This document shows, piece after piece, positions 19,030-27,783 of a DNA stretch of 64,000 bases. A program made the translations under genes and the position numbers. This DNA is from Komarekiella delphini-convector SJRDD-AB1. GTDB lineage: Bacteria; Cyanobacteriota; Cyanobacteriia; Cyanobacteriales; Nostocaceae. Numbering within the stretch: position 1 is the stretch's first letter; every line of letters begins with the position of its first letter. The notes under the pieces were generated by a model. That model did no database searches, was not told where the DNA came from, and was given only the letters and a program-made list of their open reading frames with translations. The stretch lies in NCBI RefSeq assembly GCF_014831675.1, contig NZ_VJXY01000018.1:62001-126000 (forward strand), read 5' to 3'.

Positions 19030-19151
19030 ACGCTTTTAATCCCATACAAAGTGATTTTTACTTACAAAGCCCCATTTCTATTATCTTGTCATTAGTCATT
19101 TGTCCTTTGTAAAACGAATGACTAATGACCAATCACCAATCCCTCTGAATT

Positions 19152-20114
19152 ATGCCAACTTACACAGGAATTTCCAGCGAAGCCTTCAGGCATCCACTGG
19201 ATCGCCAAGCCGAGCAAGCTTTACGAAACTTACCAGGATTTGATTTAATCGCTCGTAAATTCGTGGAATTTGTCTACGAACGTCCTCAATTAGTCTATCT
19301 AATGGGCAACACCATCCAAGTCGGGCCGCGCCAATATTCCACTATTTACCAGATGTTTCGGGAATGTGTGCGGGATTTGGACATTTATCCAGAGCCTACA
19401 CTATTTGTCTCACAAGATCCCCAAGCAAATAGCTATGCTCTAGGGCAAGAGAATCCTTACATAGTCATAAATACAGGGATACTAGACTTACTAGACGAAG
19501 CCGAGATTCGGGTGGTGCTAGCCCATGAATTGGGGCACATTAAATGTGGTCATACTATTTTAATTCAAATGGCGATGTGGGCGATGAGTGCTGCATCTGC
19601 CTTGGGTGAATTAACCTTTGGCATAGGAAACTTTCTTAGTCAAGGGTTGATTTATGCGTTTTTTGAATGGCGGCGCAAAGCCGAGTTATCTTCAGATCGC
19701 GCTGCACTGTTAGTGATGGATGACTTGAACCCAGTGATGTCTTCAATGATGAAAATTTCTGGCGGTAGTATCAAATATAGCCATGAATGCAGTTTACAGG
19801 AGTTTATTCGTCAGTCAGAAAGTTATCAAGCACTAGATGAAGATGGACTGAATCAAGTGTATAAATTCTTAATGTATAGCGGTGTGCAAGGAACAATGCT
19901 GAGCCATCCTTTTGCTGTGGAACGCTTGCACTATTTACGGCAATGGGCAGTATCAGAAGAATATCAGCAAATTCGCCGGGGAAATTATCAGCGATCGCCT
20001 GCTTCAGGATCAGTAAATGTTGCCGCCAAGACTAATGAAAATGAAGCTGAAGCTTTACGCCGTCAAATTGAAGAATTACAACAAGAAATTGAGAGAATGA
20101 AAAGATCACAATAG
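19152..20114 (+). CDS. M48-family metalloprotease
   Basis: 320 residues. The zinc-binding motif HELGH is at 125-129 in VVLAHELGHIKCGH, and the third ligand Glu is near 178 (RRKAELSSDRAALL), as in M48 (HtpX/Ste24-like) peptidases. There is no clear strong N-terminal membrane segment; a hydrophobic stretch at about 135-170 may be membrane-associated. The C-terminal 40 residues form an acidic/basic coiled coil (NEAEALRRQIEELQQEIERMK). It probably takes part in protein quality control. It is divergent from the DinG-like gene, with about 120 bp between them. Confidence 0.9.
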   Translation: MPTYTGISSEAFRHPLDRQAEQALRNLPGFDLIARKFVEFVYERPQLVYLMGNTIQVGPRQYSTIYQMFRECVRDLDIYPEPTLFVSQDPQANSYALGQENPYIVINTGILDLLDEAEIRVVLAHELGHIKCGHTILIQMAMWAMSAASALGELTFGIGNFLSQGLIYAFFEWRRKAELSSDRAALLVMDDLNPVMSSMMKISGGSIKYSHECSLQEFIRQSESYQALDEDGLNQVYKFLMYSGVQGTMLSHPFAVERLHYLRQWAVSEEYQQIRRGNYQRSPASGSVNVAAKTNENEAEALRRQIEELQQEIERMKRSQ

Positions 20115-20149
20115 TACTGATCACTAAGTCTGTTAGCTTTCTTCTCTAT

Positions 20150-20172
20150 GTTCGCGTAGCGTGTCGTAGACA
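20150..20172 (+). repeat. Dispersed repeat, copy 1
   Basis: The 23-bp sequence with core TTCGCGTAGCGTGTCGTAGA recurs with two C/T changes at 45668-45690 inside the MITE-like element. Such short repeats are common in Nostoc-type genomes. Confidence 0.5.
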
Positions 20173-20268
20173 GAGGCAGCGCCAATGGGGTGTTTAGCCC
20201 ATCTTGATTTAGTTTTCTTTTACTCAACACTATTTTTATGTGAAATATATTTCATGAGTTAGTGCATT

Positions 20269-20694
20269 ATGAAAATTAACTTGACAAAACGACTGTTTGT
20301 GTTGATTAATATTCTGCTTCTAAGCCTTTTCTTGCCTAGAATTACTTTGGCTGCACCAGTTCAACTCCATACTAATTCTGGTGCTATTTTTGCCCAAGCT
20401 GCTAACTCTGTAAAATACTCTGCCGCATCTGCTGATCTAAACCTGACGCCGCAACAACGCCAACAACTCCAGGCTGTGCGTCAACGCAGAAACAAGGAAA
20501 TTAGTGCAGTCTTAAACTCTTCTCAACGTGCCCAACTTGCTCAAAAACTGCGTGGGAATAATATCTATCAAGCTTTAGAAACACTGAAGTTGCAACCAAA
20601 TCAGCAAGAATTGGTGGATGCGATCGTGCAATTTACTAACTTGAAGATGAAAGCAATATTATCTCGATATTCACTACAAGTCGGGCAAAAATAA
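20269..20694 (+). CDS. Small secreted LTPQQ-motif protein (Spy/CpxP-like)
   Basis: 141 residues with a signal peptide (basic start, hydrophobic core, cleavage probably after LAAPVQ or nearby). The mature part is helical and Gln-rich, with DLNLTPQQRQQLQAVRQRRNKE, which recalls the LTxxQ motif of Spy/CpxP periplasmic stress chaperones. That likeness is weak and based on motif and helicity only. It stands alone between the M48 protease and a Uma2 gene. Confidence 0.65.
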   Translation: MKINLTKRLFVLINILLLSLFLPRITLAAPVQLHTNSGAIFAQAANSVKYSAASADLNLTPQQRQQLQAVRQRRNKEISAVLNSSQRAQLAQKLRGNNIYQALETLKLQPNQQELVDAIVQFTNLKMKAILSRYSLQVGQK

Positions 20695-20819
20695 AGGTTG
20701 AAAACTCTGGCACAGTTGATCCAACCTCTCCTGACATCTTTCTCTTAGTCAGAAAGTGGGCTTTATCTTTGTCTAACAAAAGAGAAGTTTAGAATTTTCA
20801 ATTCATGTAAAGCCAAAAA

Positions 20820-21377
20820 TTATGGAAACAGTTGACTAATCTGAACTTCTATTTCTGGAAATGCAACCAAAGATAATGTTGTATCTTCCTCCAGAATAAA
20901 TTCTTGATTGTAAGCTTCCGAACTGGGTTCACGGAAAACATAAACCTGACGCTGATTCACATCCAAAATCCAGTATTCAATAATTCCTGCTTTAGCATAA
21001 AGAAGGGCTTTTTGTTTACGATCTGTCTCTAGCGTCGTGTCAGCGACCTCAATCAATATAAAAACTTCATTGGGTGCAGGATGGTGGTCAATGTACTTTC
21101 GTAAATCGATACGGACAACAGCAATATCTGGCTCAGGTTCCGAGTATTGGCTCAACTGAATGGGATCTTGTACCCGAACTAAGGCAACTTCCGCTAGCAG
21201 ACGCTTGAGGTAGTCAGATGCACACAGCGTTGTCGCTGCGTGGGGAGGATTTTTGGCACTCATCGGAATTACTTGCCCTTCAATCAGTTCCACGCGCTCA
21301 TCCGCTGCAATAATACCTGTCTCAAACATGCGGTGATACTCATCTATATTCCACAAGCGCACTCTAGTTTGTGTCAT
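20820..21377 (-). CDS. Uma2 (DUF820) family putative endonuclease
   Basis: 185 residues. It has the PD-(D/E)xK-like pattern of the Uma2 family: ADERVELIEGQVI near the N-terminus, EPDIAVV in the middle, then FILIEVADTTLETDRKQKALLYAKAGIIEYWILD, with acidic residues and Lys in the expected places. These proteins are found in many copies in cyanobacteria, and their biological role is unclear. Length is normal. It is divergent from lysS. Confidence 0.9.
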   Translation of the reverse strand: MTQTRVRLWNIDEYHRMFETGIIAADERVELIEGQVIPMSAKNPPHAATTLCASDYLKRLLAEVALVRVQDPIQLSQYSEPEPDIAVVRIDLRKYIDHHPAPNEVFILIEVADTTLETDRKQKALLYAKAGIIEYWILDVNQRQVYVFREPSSEAYNQEFILEEDTTLSLVAFPEIEVQISQLFP

Positions 21378-21499
21378 TGTGCATTTCCTTGATTCGGCGA
21401 TTGCATGGCATTCTGGAAGTAGCCTGCAAAGCGTAAATATCTCTTACTCTCAACTTTTGCAGCATCTATAATTAATCTTGCCCTATTTAGTTCGTTACC

Positions 21500-23185
21500 A
21501 TGTCGGAAGAAGATATCCGTGCCGCCAGGCTGGAAAAAGTAGACCAGCTCAAGCAGCTAGGAACAAATCCCTACGCCTATCGTTGGGAATCTACCCATCA
21601 TGCAGCGCAATTGCAAGAACAATTTGCCGATTTACCCAGTGGTGAAGAAGTTGATTTAGAAGTTGCCATTGCTGGACGCATTATGGCGCGTCGCGTTTTT
21701 GGTAAGCTGGCTTTCTTCACCTTGCAAGATGAAACCGGCACAATTCAGCTTTATCTGGAGAAAAATCGCATCCAAGAAAGCATGGCAGATATTGATGCCG
21801 ATGCCTTCAATCACTTGAAACAACTCACAGATGCCGGCGACATCTTGGGAGCAAAAGGTACTGTCAAACGGACTGAAAAGGGCGAGTTATCTGTCTACGT
21901 CAGACAATACACCATCCTCACTAAATCACTTTTGCCCCTACCCGACAAGTGGCATGGGTTGACGGATGTTGCTAAGCGTTACCGTCAGCGCTACGTTGAC
22001 TTGATTGTTAACCCGGAAGTTCGGCAAACTTTCCGCCGTCGTGCCCAAATTACTGCCGGTATTCGCCGTTATTTAGAACAGCGAGATTTTCTAGAAATTG
22101 AAACGCCAGTTTTGCAAAGTGAAGCTGGGGGTGCAGATGCACGTCCATTCACCACTTACCACAACACCTTAGAAATGGAGTTGTATCTACGAATTGCCAC
22201 AGAACTTCATCTCAAACGGTTGATTGTGGGTGGTTTTGAAAAGGTGTTTGAATTGGGGCGGATTTTTCGTAATGAGGGAATTTCGACTCGTCACAATCCT
22301 GAATTTACAACGATTGAAGTTTACCAAGCCTACGCTGACTACAACGATATGATGGCGTTAACAGAAGGGATTATTACCACTGTCGCTCAAGAGGTACTCG
22401 GCACACTGCAAATTACCTACCAAGGGGAAAGTGTAGATTTGACACCACCTTGGCGGCGGGTAACAATGCACGATTTAGTTAAAGAAATTACAGGCTTAGA
22501 TTTCAATTCTTTCCAAACCTTGGCAGAAGCTAAAACAGCAAGTAAAAATGCTGGGCTTGAAGCTATAGAAGATGTGCCATCAATTGGTAAACTCTTAAAT
22601 GAAGCCTTTGAGCAAAAGGTAGAAAGCAACTTAATTCAGCCTACCTTTGTAATTGACTATCCTGTAGAAATTTCGCCTTTAGCCAAGCCTCACCGCTCTA
22701 AGCCTGGTTTGGTGGAACGATTTGAGTTATTTATTGTGGGGCGCGAGACTGCTAACAGCTTCTCAGAACTTACCGATCCCATCGACCAAAGAGAACGCCT
22801 AGAAGCACAAGCCCAGAGAAAAGCCGCGGGTGATTTGGAAGCGCAAGGCGTAGATGAGGATTTTCTGACTGCCCTTGAATATGGAATGCCGCCTACTGGT
22901 GGTTTAGGTATTGGGATTGATCGGTTAGTGATGTTATTAACTGATTGTGCCAGTATTCGGGATGCGATCGCCTTCCCTCTACTCAAGCCTGAAGGCAGCG
23001 TTATTAAGCAATTTAGCTATGAGCCAAAAACTCAAACACTGACTATTGAATTTGATAGTGGAAGTGTTTACGAGTATTTTAAAGTACCTCCTAGTGTCAA
23101 GGAAGATTTAGACAATGCACCGTCTAAAGGTCAATACTTTAACAAGCTTATTAAAGGGAAATTTAAATTTGAACAATTGAGTTGA
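21500..23185 (+). CDS. lysS: Lysyl-tRNA synthetase with C-terminal KTSC-like domain
   Basis: 561 residues. The class II LysRS core is complete: OB-fold anticodon domain (about 45-150), motif 2 around [18 protein letters not shown], and motif 3 [15 protein letters not shown]. After the usual end (about residue 500) there are about 60 extra residues: [23 protein letters not shown], then VPPSV and [10 protein letters not shown], which match a KTSC domain. KTSC is a small domain often found alone or fused to lysyl-tRNA synthetases. Its presence makes the protein longer than a standard LysRS of about 500 residues. There is no frameshift; the fusion reads through cleanly. Confidence 0.95.
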   Translation: MSEEDIRAARLEKVDQLKQLGTNPYAYRWESTHHAAQLQEQFADLPSGEEVDLEVAIAGRIMARRVFGKLAFFTLQDETGTIQLYLEKNRIQESMADIDADAFNHLKQLTDAGDILGAKGTVKRTEKGELSVYVRQYTILTKSLLPLPDKWHGLTDVAKRYRQRYVDLIVNPEVRQTFRRRAQITAGIRRYLEQRDFLEIETPVLQSEAGGADARPFTTYHNTLEMELYLRIATELHLKRLIVGGFEKVFELGRIFRNEGISTRHNPEFTTIEVYQAYADYNDMMALTEGIITTVAQEVLGTLQITYQGESVDLTPPWRRVTMHDLVKEITGLDFNSFQTLAEAKTASKNAGLEAIEDVPSIGKLLNEAFEQKVESNLIQPTFVIDYPVEISPLAKPHRSKPGLVERFELFIVGRETANSFSELTDPIDQRERLEAQAQRKAAGDLEAQGVDEDFLTALEYGMPPTGGLGIGIDRLVMLLTDCASIRDAIAFPLLKPEGSVIKQFSYEPKTQTLTIEFDSGSVYEYFKVPPSVKEDLDNAPSKGQYFNKLIKGKFKFEQLS

Positions 23186-23211
23186 GACAGTAAGTAAACC
23201 AAATAAAGATA

Positions 23212-23245
23212 TAGGGTGCGTTGAGCTAAGCCTTAACACACCCTA
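23212..23245. terminator. Imperfect hairpin between convergent genes
   Basis: AGGGTGCGTT and AACACACCCT form an imperfect stem between the lysS stop and the opposing VOC gene, followed by a short T run on the plus strand. It resembles a palindromic repeat common in Nostoc genomes. It probably ends both transcripts. Confidence 0.5.
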
Positions 23246-23262
23246 CTTTTAATGACTAATAA

Positions 23263-23859
23263 CTAATTTGCTACTTCAGCCAGTTCGATAATGCGCCCTT
23301 CATAATCCTTAACCAAAAAATTCAGTGGCTTCTGGTTACGAATCTTAAACTTCAAGCCGCGTGTTTCAACTCGCATTAAAATCATTTCCAGGCAGTCACG
23401 GTCAAAGCAAACGTGGCGTTGCTGATTTTTGCTGCCTAAACTAGCGCCAGTAATCACGTGTAGCTGGATGTTTTTCTTTAATTGATACCACAGCCCATCG
23501 TTAGCATTATTCATCATTCTGCCTGACATGGTGGGACTTGCGGACATATAAAGTGGATCAATCCCAGTTGCGCCTATAGTTTGTTCGTAGTTGTAGTAGT
23601 AGTGCAAAGGCACATCCGCTGCTGGTAAATCTAGCAGACCTTCATATAGCTGTCGTGCTATCTCCAAATCCGACACCATAACGGTGTGTACTTTTGGGGC
23701 ACTAGTAAGGAACATCCACATAGCGCCAGCATAGGCCGCCAGCAGTATTACCATAATGCCTTGGGTGGAAAACAGGCTATCCAAGGGCAGGGAAGGCAAA
23801 AAAGAGCCTAAAGTAACAGGATTGAACAGGAACGATATCACACTAACTGCTATAACCAT
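23263..23859 (-). CDS. Membrane-anchored glyoxalase/VOC-like protein
   Basis: About 198 residues. Two hydrophobic segments at the N-terminus (about 2-20 and 30-55) precede a VOC-like domain: VHTVMVSDLEIARQLYEGLL at its start and FLVKDYEGRIIELAEVA at its end fit the beta-alpha-beta-beta-beta units of the glyoxalase/bleomycin-resistance superfamily. The metal ligands are not obvious, so an enzyme activity cannot be assigned. The membrane anchor is unusual for this fold. The ATG at 23859 is preferred over a TTG two codons earlier. Confidence 0.7.
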   Translation of the reverse strand: MVIAVSVISFLFNPVTLGSFLPSLPLDSLFSTQGIMVILLAAYAGAMWMFLTSAPKVHTVMVSDLEIARQLYEGLLDLPAADVPLHYYYNYEQTIGATGIDPLYMSASPTMSGRMMNNANDGLWYQLKKNIQLHVITGASLGSKNQQRHVCFDRDCLEMILMRVETRGLKFKIRNQKPLNFLVKDYEGRIIELAEVAN

Positions 23860-24058
23860 GAACAAATCAAAGATTGTATAAGGGATTCGCTTTTTATGAT
23901 TGTCGATTTCAGACTAAAATTAAGTCTTTGTTTTTAGTTTATCAATACTCAACTGATGTGAGTCTCAGCTACAAACTGAGCAGCACCAAGATATTATGCG
24001 TTTAACTACGAGGCTATGAGTCTCAAAGATATTTTAACAACTATCAACCGAAAGGCTT

Positions 24059-24688
24059 GTGCAAATTCCTCACTTTCCTGAAGCTAATCACCCACTAGTT
24101 AAGTCGCTGTTTCATCACAGTGACCATGAATTGCTGACCCTGTTTCAGCGCTATCCAGAGGCAGGCAAGTACTTTACAGTCATTTTTTGCCGCTATAGCC
24201 CGATAGTGTACACCTTGATTCGGCATTCGGCGCGATCGCCTGTGCAAGCAGATTATCTGTTTGCCCTCACCTGGCGTCATATCTACTACGAACTCGGTGG
24301 ACTCAATTTAACTAGCGCTGAATCAGGCAAAGAAGCCTTAACCATGCAAAATTGGTTGATCAATATGACAGCTTTCTGTATTAACGAGATTAAAATACCA
24401 CCCACAGAAGCAATTCATTATTCTCTTCAGGCGACTTCTCCACCACTATGGTGCTATGTAGAACAAGCATTAGACCAACTAAAACCAGTTTTGCGATTAA
24501 TCGTGTTGATGGCTCAGACTTTCCACTGGAGCGAAACTAGAATCGCTGCTTATCTGCAAGCCGAAGGAGAAGCGATCGCCCCTATCGAAGTAGCCAATTT
24601 TCTCCAAGAAGGCTATCGTATGCTAGAAGACAAATTACCTGTAGATATTCGTGCCATTTACTTTGGTGAGGATTTAGGCAAATCTTAA
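24059..24688 (+). CDS. Conserved hypothetical protein, weakly sigma-factor-like
   Basis: 209 residues from a GTG start. It has no signal peptide and no membrane segments. Two helical regions stand out: SPVQADYLFALTWRHIYYEL in the middle and an HTH-like segment near the C-terminus (HWSETRIAAYLQ, then VANFLQEGYRMLEDKL), spaced like regions 2 and 4 of an ECF sigma factor. The resemblance is only in pattern, so I do not call it a sigma factor. No anti-sigma-like gene is adjacent. Confidence 0.6.
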   Translation: MQIPHFPEANHPLVKSLFHHSDHELLTLFQRYPEAGKYFTVIFCRYSPIVYTLIRHSARSPVQADYLFALTWRHIYYELGGLNLTSAESGKEALTMQNWLINMTAFCINEIKIPPTEAIHYSLQATSPPLWCYVEQALDQLKPVLRLIVLMAQTFHWSETRIAAYLQAEGEAIAPIEVANFLQEGYRMLEDKLPVDIRAIYFGEDLGKS

Positions 24689-24786
24689 TATACGTAAAAA
24701 CGCGTATGCTAATTGTCTTCCATTTAAAACATTAATACTTCTTCTTAGACCTTCTACTTAAACCCGAAATTTCAGGGGTAAGTTTT

Positions 24787-25914
24787 ATGAAACAACGGCA
24801 TGTGTTAGGGGATACCATTTTGGATTTAGACCCAACTTTTCACTCACGACGCTATGGTTTATGGATTTTGGCTGTCATCCATGTCTTACGCCAGATTGAC
24901 AAATTTAAGTTTTGCACTTTTTATTTATTGTTTACTTTTTTGCTTAGTCCCATAGCAGCGGGTGCAGTTGATATTACACAACAACTACATCGCCCTTTAA
25001 ATAGTTCGGTTGGGCGACAATCAAGAGATCAAGCAGACAGCTTGTTGCGTATCGCTGAACAACAATACGTCTCAGGATATGCTGATAAAACAATTGCGTC
25101 TTGCTTGCAGGCACAGAAAATATATCACTCAATTGGCGACTTAAAAGCACAAGGTTTAACTTATAATTTGCTTGCTAAGGCTTATGTCCAGCTAGGTAGT
25201 TTCAAAGAAGCGGATGATGCTTTACGGCGAGGATTAGCGATCGCTCGTGATACTAGAGACTTTCAATCTCAGATTTTTGTGCTGAATAACATCGCTACAT
25301 ATTTACTACAACAAGGGGAGTTTGCTGCTGCTGGCAAAACTGTTGAGGAAGCACTTTCAATTGCTCATGATGTCAAAAATATTGAAGGAGAAGGGCTATC
25401 ATTGAGCAATTTGGGTTTAGTAACTGCCAGATTGGGAGATTATAACAAGGCGATTAAACTGTATGAAAATGCTTTAATTTTCCGCCGTCAAACTGGCGAT
25501 GCTATCGGTGAAGCTAATACTCTGAATAATTTGGGTGATGCCTACTTAGCATCTGGAAATTATCAGGATACAATTGGCACTTATGGGGCAGCAATGCGGA
25601 TAGCAAAAACTAAGAGCGATCGCACTAATCAATTACGATCAATTGATGGTTTAGTTACAGCTCACACTGCTGTAGGACGCTATGAGCGTGCCTTGGACTT
25701 ACTAGAACAGCGTCTAGTACTTGCTAACGAATTACAAAGTCTCCAGGAAGAATTAAAATCGTTTGAATCTTATGCTCAGTTGTATGAGCAACTAGGTAAT
25801 TATCCAACTGCCCGCAATTTTTATGAAAGGGCTATTACACTGGCCCGGAATTTGGAAGACAACAAGCGGGAAGTATTTTTGCTGGATAAGCTGACTAAAA
25901 TTCAGAAGCGTTAA
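24787..25914 (+). CDS. Tetratricopeptide-repeat protein with N-terminal membrane segment
   Basis: 375 residues. A hydrophobic segment at about 40-60 (FCTFYLLFTFLLSPIAAGAV) follows a long N-terminus and may act as a signal peptide with a long n-region, or as an anchor. Six or more TPR-like units follow, of the type seen in cyanobacterial TPR-CHAT and kinesin-light-chain-like proteins (for example SLSNLGLVTARLGDYNKAIK and TLNNLGDAYLASGNYQDTI). No effector domain is present, so it is probably an adaptor. Confidence 0.8.
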   Translation: MKQRHVLGDTILDLDPTFHSRRYGLWILAVIHVLRQIDKFKFCTFYLLFTFLLSPIAAGAVDITQQLHRPLNSSVGRQSRDQADSLLRIAEQQYVSGYADKTIASCLQAQKIYHSIGDLKAQGLTYNLLAKAYVQLGSFKEADDALRRGLAIARDTRDFQSQIFVLNNIATYLLQQGEFAAAGKTVEEALSIAHDVKNIEGEGLSLSNLGLVTARLGDYNKAIKLYENALIFRRQTGDAIGEANTLNNLGDAYLASGNYQDTIGTYGAAMRIAKTKSDRTNQLRSIDGLVTAHTAVGRYERALDLLEQRLVLANELQSLQEELKSFESYAQLYEQLGNYPTARNFYERAITLARNLEDNKREVFLLDKLTKIQKR

Positions 25915-25950
25915 GGTGATTTAAAAATCTGAGGTTCCCGCTGACGCTGA

Positions 25951-25981
25951 GATTCCCGACTTTTCTAAAAAGTCGGGAATC
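25951..25981. terminator. Strong bidirectional terminator
   Basis: A perfect 14-bp stem (GATTCCCGACTTTT / AAAAGTCGGGAATC) with a 3-base loop lies between the stops of the TPR gene and the opposing Pro-rich gene. Its A and T runs on either side make it work in both directions. Confidence 0.85.
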
Positions 25982-25990
25982 TTGTTATTT

Positions 25991-26809
25991 CTAATTCAAC
26001 AATACTGCACCATTTTGCTGAATCCGCATCGTACCTCTATCCTTACCTACGTCAGTTGCTTCGTTCAGTCTGAGTTCTAACATTCCTGGCTCCGAAGAAG
26101 ACTGAGGAGTCGCTATAAGTAAACCGCCATCGTCGCGTTGGAATGTTACTGTTACTGGCGCATTTAGACCTTGCAACATTACATCCGACTTACCTTTTAG
26201 CGATCGCGGTGCTGTATCACCAATTACTTCGTAAGTTACATTAGCCGCAGTGTCATTTACTAACTTGACATTAACTCTACCATTCGCCAGTGCGATCGTA
26301 GTACTGGGGGCTTGTTGTTGAGTTGTAGTCGGAACCTGTGGGCTTAAAACACCTTGTCCAGGTATTGATGATTGGGACGTAGGTGGGCTAACTGAAACAC
26401 CTTGTTCGGGTGCTGGTGATTGGGTTCTAGTGGGAACTTGTGGACTAACTGAAACACCTTGTTCGGGTGCTGGTGGTTGAGTCGTAGTTGGAACCTGTGG
26501 ACTTGAAACACTTTGTTCGGGCGCTACTGGTTGCGTTGTAATCGGAACCTGTTGGCTTGGAACTTCTTGACTAGAAGTTACTCCTTGTGCTTGACGTTGT
26601 TGAGTGAAAGCATTCGGAGGGCATCCCTGTGGTACTATAACCCGACTGTTATGTGGTTCTTCGTAAAAAATTCTTGGGCAGGGGTTGACTTTGGGAGTTG
26701 ATTGTTGTGCTATTGCTGCTTGAGGAATTGCTGGCAAGCTTATTAGTAATCCTCCACAAATAGCGCCGAGTAACTCAGCCGATTTGCGTAACTTTAGATA
26801 ATCATTCAT
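25991..26809 (-). CDS. Secreted protein with Pro/Thr/Gln repeats
   Basis: 272 residues. The signal peptide is followed by a short Cys-containing region (PCPRIFYEE), then a low-complexity part at about 85-175 made of degenerate repeats built on QVPTTTQ-PAPEQGVS. A C-terminal beta-rich domain follows (about 180-272, GRVNVKLVNDTAANVTYEVIG onwards). The repeat region looks like an extended linker and, being rich in Thr and Ser, could be glycosylated. I do not recognise the C-terminal domain; similar hypothetical proteins occur in Nostocales. It is probably in the periplasm or at the cell surface. Confidence 0.75.
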   Translation of the reverse strand: MNDYLKLRKSAELLGAICGGLLISLPAIPQAAIAQQSTPKVNPCPRIFYEEPHNSRVIVPQGCPPNAFTQQRQAQGVTSSQEVPSQQVPITTQPVAPEQSVSSPQVPTTTQPPAPEQGVSVSPQVPTRTQSPAPEQGVSVSPPTSQSSIPGQGVLSPQVPTTTQQQAPSTTIALANGRVNVKLVNDTAANVTYEVIGDTAPRSLKGKSDVMLQGLNAPVTVTFQRDDGGLLIATPQSSSEPGMLELRLNEATDVGKDRGTMRIQQNGAVLLN

Positions 26810-27109
26810 TTTTACCTCCTGGGAAAATATTTCAACTTGATCTACACTGCTAAACTTAGCAGCAGTTAAAACTGGGGATAAAAGCCCATTTAGCTTTGCC
26901 TGCTGTATTCAGATTTCATTGTTACTTAATAAATATAGAATAAATAGTAATTTTAAATTACCAAATAAATAAAAGTTTTTAACTCTTACTGTAGAGATGA
27001 AAAAATCTTGATTTTAAGTATATTTTTAAGCCGTAAGTAGCAGGTAAATAAATCAATAGTTATAGTTAAGAGTTAAGAAATATTTCCTAACTCCTAACTT
27101 TAAACTTTA

Positions 27110-27592
27110 CTAAGCTTCTTCCCAGAGTTGACGAACTTTATCAGGCAACCAGCTAGCAATTTCTTGAATTCGTTCTGATGATAATTCGTCTTTAGTAGCA
27201 GAAAAAACAGCCTTAACCACCTGTTCCCGGTCTATATTTGGTGGCATTCCACCTTCATTTGCTACTCGAAATAAAAAGCGATCGCTATCAATTTTAAAGA
27301 TACCAGGGCCTTGCCAAGGTGGGCGTACCCGACTCAGAAATCCCACAATCGGATTTGTATCATGCCACAGATCTGCAATTTCCATTTGCAGCGATTTATC
27401 ATCAGTTACTTCGGCTGGTTTGTGCAGTTCCTCTTCAACCCGATCAGCAGCTTCGGTAGTCATCAAGTCGCGCATTACCCGGAATACTAATTCGGTTAAG
27501 TCTCTAGCATCATAAAGATCTGCCAAACCACTTTTAGCTTTAACCTTTTCTAAAAAAGCCGTATCTTTTTCTTCTATGGGAACTGGTGGCAT
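27110..27592 (-). CDS. DUF2267 domain protein
   Basis: 160 residues, soluble. The central part (LADLYDARDLTELVFRVMRDLMTTEAADRVEEEL) and the C-terminal half (ERIQEIASWLPDKVRQLWEE) match the DUF2267 fold, in which short helical units resemble those of PRC-barrel-associated stress proteins. Function is unknown. It stands alone with AT-rich gaps on both sides. Confidence 0.82.
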   Translation of the reverse strand: MPPVPIEEKDTAFLEKVKAKSGLADLYDARDLTELVFRVMRDLMTTEAADRVEEELHKPAEVTDDKSLQMEIADLWHDTNPIVGFLSRVRPPWQGPGIFKIDSDRFLFRVANEGGMPPNIDREQVVKAVFSATKDELSSERIQEIASWLPDKVRQLWEEA

Positions 27593-27783
27593 CTAAACCC
27601 TCCGAAATACTTTTATAAATGCGTCATGAGTAAAGAAATTTCACCAAAAATAAACTAGCAGTAGCGATATAAAACTTTTATAAGCTAGAATTATGGTTTA
27701 ATTTCTCAACCTTTGCAATATAAATTAATATTTAAAACTAAACGTCTGCATCTATCACAGGAAACAATTATTAGATCAGAAAT

